Part shown: positions 37,431 through 49,935 of the stretch, piece after piece
Layout of the letters: every line of letters begins with the position of its first letter
Numbering within the stretch: the first letter of the stretch is position 1
Assembly: GCA_034359265.1 (NCBI GenBank)
Contig: CP136892.1
Coordinates: 81,150,001-81,214,000 of the forward strand
Direction of reading: 5' to 3'
Length of the DNA stretch: 64,000 bases
Source: Canna indica
Lineage: Eukaryota; Streptophyta; Magnoliopsida; Zingiberales; Cannaceae
Made by a program: the position numbers and the translations under genes
Notes under the pieces: generated by a model
Database searches by the model: none
What the model saw: the letters and a program-made list of their open reading frames with translations, nothing else
Told to the model about the DNA's origin: nothing

Positions 37431-39060
37431 CAAGCAAAGTTAATTGAAGGCAAAGAGAGTGAACAATATTATTTCGTAAGGAATTATTGTGCTGAGGTGA
37501 TGACAAGAAATACTCGATCAACTTTGATAACTAAAATAATGCAGACGATCTTGATCATATATTCTTTTTCATCCTCATTTTGGGGCAAAAGCAGAGCTAA
37601 TTGAGGGTGATTGGCGAATTGAGGGTGCAGGCCTTTTTAAAGTAAACAAACAGAAGTTAATTGGTTTTATTGCTGCGGGTTTTTGACAGATTTGGAAAAA
37701 TAGAAATAACTTATGTTTCAATGGGAAGGGAGCTGGTGTTAATACACTAATCTACAAAGCATTGACTGGCAAAGAAGTTTCTAATTTGATGCAACGAGAT
37801 AAATTTGCATCCAATCCCCTTTCTGTTCAGTGTTATTAAAATCAAATGAAGCATATTAGTATATACTGTGATGCTGCATGGAATCCTTCTAACAATGAAG
37901 TTGGCCTTGGTTTTTTGGCCACTTATTTGGATAATAAGATTATGTTTGAGGAATCAGCTTTGTTTGCTGAAACCTGGGCAACTTGGCTTGTGGCAAATAA
38001 GGCCAAAGACCTAAATCTCATGAACATCAATGTGTATTCTGTGTTAAACCAGAAGCTCAAGGCATATCCTGGTCACTTAAGGGCCTGATTGTTGATATCT
38101 CAGATGTGGCTGCTAAAATCAAGGTCTCCAATTAATTTTACATTAATAGGTCTATTAATAAGGATGCTCACAATCTCGCTAAAAAAGGTCTATCAAATCC
38201 TGAGGCTATTCTCTCTTGCAATAAGGCTGGCTCAATTGTTGCAACCTCACATCAAATGCATACCTTGAAGAGCAGTTCAGTTTCTTTCCCTTCATCATAA
38301 TTTTTGTTGTCTAGCTATGCAAACAAATTGTTACCTGCTGCTGTCAAGTCCTTTGTATTCAAATTCTGTTGAATATTTTGACCAATCGGTAAAAACTCCT
38401 GATACTTCATTGATTAATAAAATGATATCATATGAGGAGGAATATACTCCTTCTTTTGAGGCTGGCGAGGGAAGCACGGCCTGGGCCCTCTGCTCTCTCT
38501 ACTCGGCTAATGAGTAAGAGGTGACGGTGTTGGTTTCTTTTCAATAAAAAAAACTTTAATAACTCAAATTGAAAAAAAAAATATTTCAAAGAATATTTGT
38601 GTCTTTGGCTACTTGTAGGAGAGGGTTTATATCCATTATAAGTTTGGATGCATGCCTTCTTAAAAGCAAGTATAAGGGAATTCTATTGGTTGCAGTTAGA
38701 ATTGATGCAAATGATATCCTATAGCTTATGTTGTAGTTGAGTCTGAGTACAAGGACTTATGGACTTGGTTTTTCAAATTGTTGGAATTGATCATGCTTAT
38801 CTGTGTAATTGTAGGGGAGTAGTCGAACTCCAGATGCAAATTCTTCATAGACAAATTCATTCCACATGCCAATTGCTAGTCAAATTGGTAAAGTTTTGGC
38901 TCACAGTGCATTGAACAGTTAAAGACACGGGTAACATATAAAGAAGTTCATCCCTCATTTGTACGATCAGTGTCACAGTTAATTGATGAGATGAGCTCTA
39001 AATTTTATAATAGGTTGGAATTTGGGATGCAGCAAGATAAATAAAGGAAAAAATAGTGAC
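37431..39060 (+). pseudogene. Mutator-like (MuDR) transposase remnant, split by LINE-c
   Basis: The left part (about 37431-37580) reads LIEGKESEQYYFVRNYCAEV and TLITKIMQ, like the region before the MuDR catalytic core. The right part (from about 38588) reads FQRIFVSLATCRRGFISII, then SLDACLLKSKYKGILLVAV and, after a frameshift, VVVESEYKDLWTWFFKLL, the MULE transposase core. Stops and the LINE insertion make it dead. Confidence 0.7.
37590..38581 (+). mobile_element. 5'-truncated LINE (LINE-c) with RNase H domain and poly(A) tail
   Basis: It reads QIWKNRNNLCFNGKG, then an RNase H-like domain of the RVT_3 type (ISIYCDAAWNPSNNEVGLGF, AETWATWLVANKA, DAHNLAKKGL). It ends in an A-rich tail at about 38570-38581. 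The 37846-38088 frame is the best-kept part. It lies in the Mutator-like remnant. The exact 5' junction is not fixed. Confidence 0.7.
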
Positions 39061-39382
39061 AGAGGCAGGATTGAAGAAAGTAGTTCAAGTGAAGTGTGTA
39101 TTTGTGACTGATATTGTGAATTCAGTTATTGGCTTCAGTGACTTGATGTATCTGTTTTATTTTGACGGACAAGTGAATCACTTTTATGAACATTCATGCG
39201 ACTTTAAATGCGTACTTATGTCTAGATTTTTATCTTAATTCAATTTCAGTGCATCACTTTTATGATAAATGATAAGAAAATGATCAAGGTATCAGTTTTA
39301 ATTTAAAGCAATTGTAATGTTTATATTTATTGATAAAAGAAACAATAGACCTCACTTTTAGCCGTCACCTGTACGCATGCAA

Positions 39383-39745
39383 TTAGAAGATTAACATAGT
39401 TCGCATTAGAAATAGATTAACATATTTATCCACAATACCAAATTCTCTATTTTGCTCAAGTCGCTTTGCATAGTTCGCATTAGAAATTGGACCCATTTTC
39501 AATCGCCGGTAGTATATTATTTCCCATGGCCACAAACGGGCAGCGCCAAAATAATCTTCCACAGTTAAACCTATTTGACCCTCTTCTTGTTTTCCTAGTC
39601 CACAGTGATTCAGAGCTGCAAACATTTCTTCTGTTGTTAACCTTGTGGAGTGGCTTGCCACATGTTGAGCTGAAGTCTGTTTGTTCACCTTAAGAGGTAA
39701 AGCCTCATGATCATTAATGTTCTCTTCATTTTTTTTTTGAAGCAA
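39383..39745 (-). pseudogene. Unrecognised coding-like fragment
   Basis: A 120-codon open frame with normal protein composition: STRLTTEEMFAALNHCGLGK, then GLTVEDYFGAARLWPWEIIY and YAKRLEQNREFGIVDKYV. It reads like an internal exon of a plant protein rather than a transposase, but I do not recognise the family. No ATG context, partner exon or splice sites could be fixed. A short repeat (TCTAATGCGAACTATG twice) marks its 3' side. It lies 3' of LINE-b on the same strand, so it may be a captured or stranded gene fragment. Confidence 0.4.
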
Positions 39746-42457
39746 GAAAATCTGGTATCTTGTTCAAGAGAATCGAAAGACAACAAATTATAAAGGGGAG
39801 GGAGATGAAAACGTTTTAAGACATACTTAAGTAAAACATAAGCAAAAATAAGAAAACATATTTTAAGACAGACGACACGATAATATATTTTGAGCAACCG
39901 ATATAGAAACTTGTGGCCGCAGCGGCCAGCGTCTGATCAGAGGAAGAAGATTCTTGTCGAAACAAACGCGAATTCCGTTCAAACCATATATGTTGAGTTG
40001 GTCGCCTGGATTGAAGATGAAGTCGGCAACCAGAGCAGAGGCGCGAAAGAGGGGGAAACAAAAATGGAATAAAATGTATTTGAAAGAACTGAAGTCACTT
40101 GACTCAGTCAACTAAGTTTAGATTTATACATGCGAGTATCGGGTAGATATCGGGTTACAAACTATACATCTAAATCCAATAAACTACCCGCAACCATCAT
40201 TATTTGAATTAGAACGAAAAGACAAAAATGGACATACAACTAATACAAAACTTATTTATTCATGAGTGCATAATAGTAAATGTCCTCGTCCTGTCTTCTT
40301 CAACCTGGAGTACCCGATTGCAGCTCTTCTATAGCAGCTCAGTATCCTCCAGACTCCAGCACCAGATAATGGACATCTGCATTCTAGACAGAAATGTTTT
40401 TGAAGAAGAGCCGGACTGCAAGTAGTATCAAGCAGAATATATAGGGAAAAAAGACGCGTGAATGCAAGACAGGAAGCTTCTCCACCCAGCTTTGGCAAAA
40501 GGACACACTCTGAATAGGTGAAGATGTGAGTCATTGTTCCTCACACAAAGGAGGTAGCCTGTATCCACCGTGATTCCCCATGAAGCAATGCGGTCACGAG
40601 TAAGCAGCCTTTTTTTGAGCCATAGCCAACCGAATATGGAGATCTTAAGAGGCAATTTGTTACACCAAAGAGCCTCATAGAGATTATCATATACTCCACA
40701 AAAAGATAAGAGGCGATAAACACTTCTTGTTGAAAATTGTCCATTAGAGGACCAACGCCGGTCGATAGAGTCGGAAGACTTAGTGAAATGAATGTTGTCA
40801 AGATCTTGAACAAAAGATGTAAGAAGCATAGAGTCCACCGGGGATGAGAAAGAGATATCCCATCCATATTCGGAGCCATTCGAGGAGCGAGCTTCAGCAA
40901 TAGAGCAATTCTTGATCAGAGCATGGAAGTATAATTCAGGATATTTATCAGCAAGATTGCAGCCATCAAGCCATTTATCAGTCCACAATTTGATACGGAG
41001 ACCATTTCCAATCGCAAAAGACATACCCTGAAAAACCAAATCAAAGAGAGGAACAAGATCACGCCAAAGAGGGGAGGCAGTTCTGATGAAAGAATTGAGA
41101 GGCCAATTGCGAAAATCTCCATATAAGCAATTCAATAGGCACACCCAAAGCAGGTCGTGACCTTGTATTACCCTCCATATCCAACCAGCAAGACGAGTGA
41201 AATTATGGTCACGGAGATCCAACACACCAAGACCTCCTTCAATACGAGGGCAAGAAATAAGCTTCCATGGAACGAGACATATATATTTAGTCGATTGATC
41301 TCCCAAACCAGCCCAGAAAAACCTACGTCTTCTTCGGTCGATAATTTTTATGGCCCATGCCAGCGCCTTAAAGATCACGAGCATATAGGCAGCCGTACTA
41401 GTCACCGTACTGTTGATAAGTGTTAATCTACCAGCCTGAGATAGAAGTCTTCCTAGCTTGCCAAGTATTCAAGCTGCTATCAATTCGGTTAATTAGTTGT
41501 AACCAATCAATCTTGTGAAGTCTATCCAGACGAAGGCGAAGACCAAGGTATCTTAGAGGAAGGGAGGGGGCCTGACAACCAAATGAGAGAGCCACCTGTT
41601 CCGCAACTAGTAGATTGCCGAGAAGGCTTGTGACCGAAGTTTTGGTGGAGTTGATATAAAGACCAGTGGCCAACTCAAAACACTTCAGGAGCAGCCGCAG
41701 GTTTTCAAGATATCCATTAGAGTTCTTGCACAATATAATTAAGTCATTTGCAAATAGGAAATGAGAAACACCCCCTTGCAGTCGCTGGTTTAAGACCTCG
41801 GAGATGAAATCATTTTGAGCAACAAGGGCTAGAAGGCGAGATAAACAATCACCGCAAGGTTAAAGAGGAGAGGGGACAACGGGTTACCCTGCCGCAAGCC
41901 ATGCTTATGGCAAAAGGATACGCCACTAAGACCATTTATCAATAGAGAGGAAACAGAATCCAATAGGTGTTTAATCCATTGGCGCCACTTCGGGGAGAAA
42001 CCTCGAGCCTCGAGCATATCCAGAATAAAACACCAGTCAAGGGAGTCGAATGCTTTTGCAAAGTCTATTTTGAGTAATGGGCCCTCCTATTTGGCTTGAT
42101 GACAGCCCCATACAGTCTCATGAACACCCATGAAGCAGTCTAAGGTGCTCCGTTGAGCCAAGAATGTGTGTTGACAGTGGCTGATCAAACGATCCATATA
42201 CGATTTGAGCCGGGAAGATAAAACTTTAGAGAAGAGGCAGACGATCATAGTTTCAAGGCTGATGGGCCTGAAGTCGGATACATGAGAAGCTCAATCGGAT
42301 TTTGGAATCAACACTATGAATGCGGATTTAAAACACCGCAAGCATTCCGGCCGCAAATGAAGCTCATTAAAGATAAGCAATAGATCATGTTGGATAGTGT
42401 CCCAATAAGCAGCGAAGAACTCAGCGGAAAGCCCATCAGGGCCAGCCGCTTTGTTAC

Positions 42458-44880
42458 TAGAGGTGGCAACGGGCTGGGCTAGCCCATGGGCGGCACGGGC
42501 TTGGCCCGGCACGGCTGTGCCCAGAAGACGGGCCAATCTCACCTTTTGGGCACGCGAGCCGTGCTAGGCACGGCCCGCAGTCATGCAAAGGGTCATGACA
42601 TTAAGGTTGCACAAGCTCAATAAATTCTTAATTTATCTTCTTCTGGTTTAACATATTTTTCGTATGATCATGATTTTCAACGTTGAGAACTTGCAAAATT
42701 AATTGTTCAAAGTGAATCTCCTTTTAGTTTTGTTGATCAACCAAGATTTTCTAGTTGGATTCAAAATACTTTACAACCAAAATAATAAAAAAATTACTCG
42801 AAATACAATGAAAAGTGATGTTTTAAAATTATTTTTTCTATATAGAGAAAATATAATTACTAGTTTTCAAAATAATAAGTCAAAAATTTCTTTAACATCT
42901 GATGTTTGGTCTAGTCAATGTACTACTAATTCTTACATTTGTGTTACTGCACATTGGATTGATGAAAATTTTATTTTGCAAAAAAAAAATAAAAAAATAA
43001 TTGAATATCCACACATTTCTGTTGCCATTTTTTCTGCTATTAGATTTTTAACATCTTTCTATAATATAAATGATAAAAAAATTCCGATTAATTTTGATAA
43101 TGTTAGTAATAATGATGTTGTTATCCCTCCCCTTATACAGTTATTTAAACCAGTATTAGAAGGTGAATTATTTCATGTTCGTTGTGTTTGTCATGTTCTT
43201 AATTTATGTGTACAAGATGGTTTAAAACAAGTAAATATACATGTAGAAAAAATAAGAGATGTTATTAGATATATGCGTTTTTCGAAAGCAAGAACACAAA
43301 AATTTAAAAAATTATGTCAATCTTTTAATAAACCATTTAAAAAATTTAATGGTGATGTTATTACTAGATGAAATTCAACATATCATATGCTTATGTCTAC
43401 TATAAGATATCAAGATATCCTTATAATATTTTACAATCAAAATATGCATGAGATCCAATTAATAATAATGATTGGTTAGTTGTCGGGCATATTACTCAAA
43501 TTTTAGAATTTTTTAATAAAGCTACCGAACAACTTTCCGGTGTTTATTATCATACATGTAATTTAACTCTTTCACATATAGTTCGTATTAGTGAAGTATT
43601 TTATTCATATAGACATCATCTTTTATTTGCACAAATTATTTCTTTAATAAAATCTAAATTTAAAAAGTATTGGTCAGATATACCTACTTTATTTTGTTTA
43701 GCAATATGTTTAGATCCTAGAATGAAAATTGATGGTTTAAATATGTTGTTAGATGATTATTATAACAATATGGAATTAGATAATGTTGAAGAAAAAAAAT
43801 ATTAAAATTTCGAATTTATTGAATTATATGTTTGTATTTTACACTTCAAAATTTGGTGATACAATTACAAATAAGACAACATTTTCTTCTAGATTAAGAG
43901 ATGATGGTGGAAATAGTATTAATTCTCAACTTAGTCGTAGAATAAAAAAAACTAAATCTACTAATTTTAATGAATTACTTTTTTTTCTAGATCATAATCA
44001 TTCTGAAAAAATAGATGATAATGAAATTTTAGCATGGTGGAAAAAATAAGAAAATACGTATCTTATTATTTCCATCATGGCACGTAATATACTAACTATT
44101 TCTGTGTCTACAGTAGCTTTCGAGTCTTGTTTTAGTGCAGAAAATAGAATTCTTGACGAAAAAAGGAGCCGAATGAGTGAAGAAACGATTGAAATGTGTA
44201 TTTGCTTAAAAGACTGGTTGGATGTTGAAGATAGATTACAAGATAAAGGAGGACACGACACTTCATCACCGGGAGAGAAGGAAGCTCAAACAAGCGAAGC
44301 TGGTGTTGCTGGTCCAAGTACAAGTTAAATCACCAGGACTACAGGTGATTAAAAATGTAAAAAGAACTACGTAGACCAGATCCTTCTATAGTTAATCATT
44401 GGGGAGTACAAGTTTAGCTATAGAAGGTACGTAGGCAACCTTTTAATGTGCGGTCTATTATAATATTAAAAAATTATTTTATCATTGGATGAATATTTTT
44501 GTATTAAAGATAATTATAATTTAATTATAATTTGATTTTTTTTAAATATTTTTATTAATTTGTACTGCGTTACAAATTTACAATGTTACATATAAAAAAT
44601 GTGTTAAAAATATATAATAAAATTTAGTAAAATGATTAATAAAATTAGAGGTCCAAGTTCAAAATTCACCCGTAACCATAATTTTTAAAATTAAATTTTA
44701 AACCTTTAAAAATTTAAATTAAAAAATTAAAAAAAATAAATTAAATAATTAGTTTTCGGGCCGGCCCAAGCCCAGCTGGGCGGGCTTAGGCTCAGGCTGG
44801 GCTGCCAATCCTTCGGGCCGTGCCAGGCACGACCCAAAATGTGGCCGGGACTGCCCAGGCACGGCCCGTTCCCACCTTTA
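42458..44880 (+). mobile_element. hAT-2 transposon inserted in LINE-b
   Basis: The left end TAGAGGTGGCAACGGG and the right end (reverse complement TAAAGGTGGGAACGGG) match except at two positions. Both sides carry a perfect 8-bp target duplication TTTGTTAC (42450-42457 and 44881-44888). Removing the element restores the LINE reverse transcriptase reading. Length 2423 bp; same family as hAT-1. Confidence 0.96.
42690..44328 (+). pseudogene. hAT transposase of hAT-2, broken
   Basis: Frame 42703-43371 reads WSSQCTTNSYICVTAHWIDE, LTSFYNINDKKIPINFDNVS and LFHVRCVCHVLNLCVQDGL, all hAT catalytic-region features. It ends at a TGA (43369-43371) that replaces Trp of the conserved RWNST motif. A frame-scrambled middle follows, then the C-terminal dimerisation domain (44077-44328: STVAFESCFSAENRILDEKR). 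Preserved domains and few other breaks indicate a younger copy than hAT-1, but it is not functional as read. Confidence 0.9.
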
Positions 44881-46583
44881 TTTGTTACATCCTAAATCAC
44901 GGATGGCAGTGCGGATCTCAGAGGCTGAGAAAGGGGAATCCATAACAATATTAGCCTCAGATGAAAGAAAAGGCAGCTCGAGAAGATCCCAGTCTAGCTG
45001 CAGGAGAGACTTGTGTTGACAGCCGAGGAGCTTCCGATAGTAATTCCGGAAGGCATGCGCAATCACATCCGTATTTGAGACTGACCCTACATCAGAGTCA
45101 ATCTGGAGAATCCAATTCCTCTTTTTTTATATAGAAGCCTTGGTGAAAAAGTCTAGAGTTTTGATCTCCTTCTTTTAGCCACCTTAGCTTTGCTCGTTGC
45201 CGCCAATAAGAAGCCTCATCATGATAGAACCCATCTAGTTCAGATTTATGAGAACTAAACAGTAATAATTCATCACCAAAAAGATCCTGTTGCGCCGCTT
45301 TTGAATTCAAGTCCTCAATTTTGCGCTCAAGAAACAATTTCCTAGAGTTGTTCTCCTTACGAGAAAGAACAACCCATTGAAGAATAGTCCGCCGAAGCTT
45401 TTTCCATCGTTTGATCCATGCTCCACCCGCCGAGGAAGAAAGAACATGCTCGGTCTAGGCTGCCGAGATAATATTCTTGAAAGAGATTTTATTCAGCCAC
45501 CAGTTTTCAATACGAAACCAATCTTTAGAATGACCATGAGCTATGCCGGCTCTAAAGATGAGTGTGTTGTGATCAGATAGTCTGCGTTCACCACCAATGA
45601 CAGCCGCAAGGGGTAAACACACGGAAGAAGGCAAGGAGATCATGACACGGTCAAGACGAGCAAGACGAGGTGAACGCTAATTATTCGACCAAGTGAAGTC
45701 TCGGCCTTTGATCGGCAGATCGATAAGAGCATAATCGGCGATTAGATTTGATAGCAAAGCCGATTCAGAAGGATGACCAGAGCAGTTTCTTCTCTCATGA
45801 GGAAAATGGGTCACATTAAAATCACCCCCGATGATATATAAACCATTTGGATTCGATAGAAGGCCAACCAGCTCTTGAAAGAAAGCCCTACGTACGTCCT
45901 TCACGGCAAGGAGGCCCATAAACACTGAGGAAGATCATAATTTGGTTAGAACTACGTTGTTCCAATTTGACCATTAGAGTGTGAGAGCCAACATGAGTAG
46001 ACAAAGTATTCCATATGGATTCCTCCCATATGAGCACATGACCACCAGCCAACCCCATTGCATCAGCCGAGATAAATTTTGGATGACAAAAACCTGTCAG
46101 TTGCTTGACGCATGAAGCAGAGACTGCACCAAGCTTTGTTTCCTGTAGCGACACAATCGAACAATTTGTCTCTTTGACATAGCACTTGACCATATATCTC
46201 TTGGCCCCATGATTTAGGCCGCGGACATTCCAGAAGAGAGCAGAGAAGTTCTTAGGAGACATAGAAACGGGAAAACCACCATTAGAGAGCAATCAGATCA
46301 GGAGTCCATGCTCCGCGACGAAGAGTTCAATAATTCTGAGAGAATAGAAGGAATAGGGGCATCGAGTTTGAAACCAAATGCATTAACCTTATTCAATAAG
46401 GATAGATCAGCAACAAAAGAAATGGCAAGGGAGAGACGATGCCCAAGTGGAGAGCTAGTGCCAGTAGATTGAGGGGAAGCCGCAGTATCAGAAGACGCTA
46501 GAATAAAATTTTGTCACGAGAAACTTGATAGATCTTCATTAAGCAAGGCCTTTCAGCGCTTAGCACGCTGAGCACAGGACGAG

Positions 46584-47427
46584 CACTACTAGAAATTGGT
46601 TCTTCAGCAACGGCCACTCAAGCCGTTGCTATTTGCAATGACGTTTTACGACCGCTCAAGCCGTTGCAGATATGGAATATCTGCAACGGCTTTCTAATGA
46701 ACATGCGAGTCGTTGCAGATATTAATTACCTTAGCAACGGCTTTCTAACGGACAAGTGAGTTGTTGCTGATGATTAACTTATCAGCAACGGTGTTCTAAC
46801 GGTTAAGTGAGCCGTTGCTCATAAGTTTATATAGGGCACGCGCCCGCGCCCGCTCTTCCTCCTTCTTCTTCCTCTTCCTCTACTGCCGACGCCGCTGCCT
46901 CGCTACCAACGCCGCCGCCCCATTGTCGACCGCCGATTCCGACCGCTGCCGCCCCGTATGTTCCAGGTATTCGTCGCTGCCCTACCTTCCCCATTTAATG
47001 CTAGATCCGTCCGAAACCCTAAATATAGGGTTTCGATCGGCGGTCGACGACCGATGGCCGCGGTCGGATCTGTCCAATGTCCGAACATTGGATGTCGGAC
47101 ACCGAACTCTGGCGTCGGAAATACATTAATTATTATTTTTTTAATTAATTGTTTAATTTATAGATTAATTGTTAGATTAATTTTTAGGGTTTAGATTAAT
47201 TGTTATGATTTAGATTAATTGTTAGAGTTTAGATTAATAATGGTATGTTAATTATTTAAATTAATTAAAAAAAATTAGATTAATATTAATTAATTAGTTA
47301 AAATGTTAACTAGTTCGGAGTCGTCCTCAGTGGACTCGGTCAGAATCGTCCACTTCGGACTTGCGTCAGAATCGTCCACTTCGGACTCGCGCCGAAATCG
47401 TCCACTTTCGACTCGTGTCGAAATTGG
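46584..47427 (+). mobile_element. Left arm of a CACTA element (CACTA-A)
   Basis: It starts CACTACTAGAAATTGG after the target triplet GAG (46581-46583). It has GCAACGGC subterminal repeats, the GC-rich leader and the 26-bp minisatellite (about 47320-47425), then stops abruptly in GTCGAAATTG. The expected hairpin and TNP2 start are absent. Its matching right end appears to be the inverted end at 49936. Confidence 0.88.
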
Positions 47428-47896
47428 ATTGCGTACATTATCTTCCAATTCAAGGTCGTCATCCTACACAAAATCAGAGAGATCTAGATCAAGGTCAAAG
47501 TCAAAATCCCAGTCTAAGTCAATGTTAAGATCACCAACCATATCTGTTTCAACGGAAAGGAAGGCAGAATGTTTGCCTATAAATGAACAAATAGATCAAA
47601 CTAAAACATCTCCGGAGGGGGCTGAGAAGAATGTGATGAACTCTAAGTTTAACCAGTTGAACAGTGATAATGTCAAGGATGCATGTGAAATGTTGGAGGA
47701 TGGAAACCCAAGCACTTCTTACAAGGTGGATTATGTAAATAGTGGAGAGCATCCTGGGTATACTGTTGATGATGAACGGTACTCCACGCCCAGATTTGTT
47801 CACAATGGGAAAATTTTATGTTCAAATCTTTCTAAGTATGATGGTGCTACTAGTGAGGATCATGAAGATGATATTAATACATTTGCTGGGACTGAG
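47428..47896 (+). other. Exon-like sequence with Ser/Arg repeats, probably captured host DNA
   Basis: An open frame encodes SRSRSKSKSQSKSMLRSP and then an acidic stretch (SEDHEDDINTFAGTE). It ends ACTGAG followed by GTAAGTGG at 47897, a near-ideal plant 5' splice site. Base composition is AT-rich and unlike the LINE ORF1 that follows. The Ser/Arg run suggests a nuclear RNA-processing protein, but I cannot name it. It may be a host exon picked up by the LINE or by rearrangement. Confidence 0.5.
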
Positions 47897-49935
47897 GTAA
47901 GTGGTGTAAGGCGACGAGGCTCGCATGCTCGCTACCCCCTCCCGCCGTCTGCTCCTTCTGGCAACGAGTGGACCCTAATTTCTTCCCGTCGGCGTGGCCG
48001 ACACGTCTCCTTCACCATCGCCCCACGTCCTTCATCTGCTTTTTGGGTGCCCTCCCGATCTTTTGTGGACGTAGTTCGTAGCTTCCCGCCGTCTTCATCA
48101 TCCACCAAATCCTCTGCGCCTTCTTCTCCATCGATGGGGGACCATGATATGCCTCCTCTATTACCAACTGCTTCTCTTGTCGAAGATCTTCGCCGGTCTG
48201 GTCGTTGTTTCAACTGTTGTCGCAAAGGTCACCCGAGCTTCAAATGTAGGGCGCCGGCGGTATGCTATCGTCGTAGGAAAGCCTGTCACCGAGCAAATCG
48301 CTGCTCTCTCCCCGTCCCTGCTCAGCCTTCCGCCAGTCGAATCGCATCGTCCTCTGCTCCTCGTCCGTCGCTTTCCCCATCATTGCCGCCTCTGGCTCCC
48401 ATTCTGACTATTGCTCAAATATTTGTTGAAGCCGATCGTCCTGATTCTATAGAACTATACTTGCACCCTTCCACCTCTACGCTCAACCAAGTTGGATACC
48501 TGCATGAGAGGTGTGTCGTGGTTTCTGTGCAAGGTTACCTGGGGGAGAATCCCGACATTGCCAGCTACCTTGCTTCTTGTTTCCATGATGAGGATTCTCA
48601 TCGTCATAAATGGAGACAATGTTCTCTTAGAGACGGGCGTTATCTGATTACAACTTCGGCCGAACACTTCTCCTATTATAAACATTCTTTGATTCAGCGT
48701 CGAAATTTTCGATGGGGCGCAGCTACTCTCTTGGTTCATGGCTAGTCTGCTGACGAACCTTTTGAGAGTGAGCCGAACTTTGAGCTGAGTGTGGGGCTTG
48801 TGCTCACCGACATGCCGATCATTTTGTGGAATAAAGAAGCTCTAGCAACTCTCATCAGCCCGTTCGGACCATTTGACGCCCTGGATGCCAGATCGCTACG
48901 TTGGTCGCAGCTCTTGGACTATCATGTTCGTGTTCGAGTTCGTGCGCTCAATCTGATTCCTCGCCTGATCCATGAAATATCCGAAGGATGTCGTTACCGT
49001 GTCTCGGTTGAAATTTCATGGTATCGATGGATTTATCGCGACGAGGAGCCCTCTTCCCCGCCTGATTTTGATCTAAGAGGTCCTAACCCGACCGATGATC
49101 TGGATGGCTCACCGTCATTTGGGGATGCTATTTTGGGCTTCGTCGATCATCATGGTGCTTCCCCTGCCCCTCCGGCGACGGCTGCCCCCCTTATTGACCC
49201 ATCGCCTCCTCTGGTATTGGTGGAGAAGGCCTCCTCTCTAAATGAAGATCTCCAGGCTTCATGTTCGCCGGAGTTTGGCTCACCTTCGCGCATTGCCGAG
49301 GAAGACGAGCTGGCCGCTGCTGGTGACATCGTCCGTACGGATCATGTCAGGCGAAATCGTATGGAGCATCTCTTGATCCAGAAAGTTGTCTCTACTCCTT
49401 TCCATTCCGAGCTTCCTTCCAACTGTCATGCCGTGGTCTCGATATGGTTTTCCCTTTTTCTCACTTCCATTGCTCGACCCAAGCGCCTTAGCAGTGAGGC
49501 GCAGATCCATGCTGCTGTTGATCTATTTTCGTCGACTCCGCTCGACTGTTTGGAACTTTTGCATCGTCTTGTGCCATATGGCCTTCCTCCTGGTTTTGAT
49601 GCACTGGCGGGCCCCTCTGGGCCCACAAGTGCAAATAAGGCCTGTTGCCCATTGGAGGCTTCATCCAATGGAGTTGTCAATGTGGATTCCATTTTGACAT
49701 GTGCTCTGAACCCGCAGTTGCTTACTGGATCCCTTGATGACTTATCGGGTGACAACTTATCTACCCATGGCTGTGGCGTCGCAATCCCCGATCATATTCA
49801 GTTGACTAAAGAGGCATCCCCTGTTTTTGGACCTGCAATGCGCTACAGGAAAGTATATGCTCGGCGGACGCGCTGAGCACCACGCATCCTACTGCGTCGG
49901 AGCCGCCGCCTGAGCTCTTCGGGCATAAGCTCCTC
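47897..49935 (+). pseudogene. LINE ORF1 (gag-like) in inverted position
   Basis: It reads GNEWTLISSRRRGRHVSF, then a CCHC knuckle CFNCCRKGHPSFKC. A second knuckle has one Cys changed to Arg (CYRRRKACHRANRC). A plant LINE ORF1 body follows (NFRWGAATLLVHG, then LDARSLRWSQLLDYHVRVRV). In-frame stops at 48743-48745 and 49874-49876 break it. After 49935 it meets a CACTA right end. Joining 49935 to the reverse complement of 46580 (one CTC copy removed) keeps the frame into QRAKR and KALLNEDLSSFS, so this is the missing part of LINE-b. Confidence 0.82.

Larger units (their letters stand above)
40428..46292 (-). pseudogene. LINE-b ORF2: endonuclease and reverse transcriptase
   Basis: The endonuclease starts FSALFWNVRGLNHGAKRYMV and contains VSLQETKLG and GGDFNVTHFPHERRN, typical of APE-like LINE endonucleases. 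The reverse transcriptase has DLGCNK directly continued by AAGPDGLSAEFF across hAT-2, then HGLRQGNPLSPLLFNLAV. The catalytic box reads FAND (41743-41751 region) instead of F/YADD, with one catalytic Asp replaced by Asn. The C-terminal part (40428-41405) reads GGLGVLDLRDHNFTRLAGW through to HLFRVCPFAKAGW. Several stops are also present, so it is inactive. Confidence 0.87.
39870..46583 (-). mobile_element. LINE-b (- strand), interrupted by hAT-2 and cut by a CACTA insertion
   Basis: From right to left it holds the ORF1 C-terminus (46583-46300), ORF2 endonuclease (46292 to about 45600), reverse transcriptase (about 45070-41430, hAT-2 inside) and a C-terminal zinc-binding region. A further LINE-like C-terminal piece lies at 40061-39870 (HIWFERNSRLFRQ). 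The rest of ORF1 is displaced to 47897-49935 in opposite orientation. Confidence 0.85.

Noticed and set aside
47303..48745. A single 480-codon host gene at 47.3-48.7 kb
   Set aside because: The first part is CACTA minisatellite, the middle is exon-like DNA with a splice donor, and the rest is LINE ORF1; it is a chimera, not one gene.
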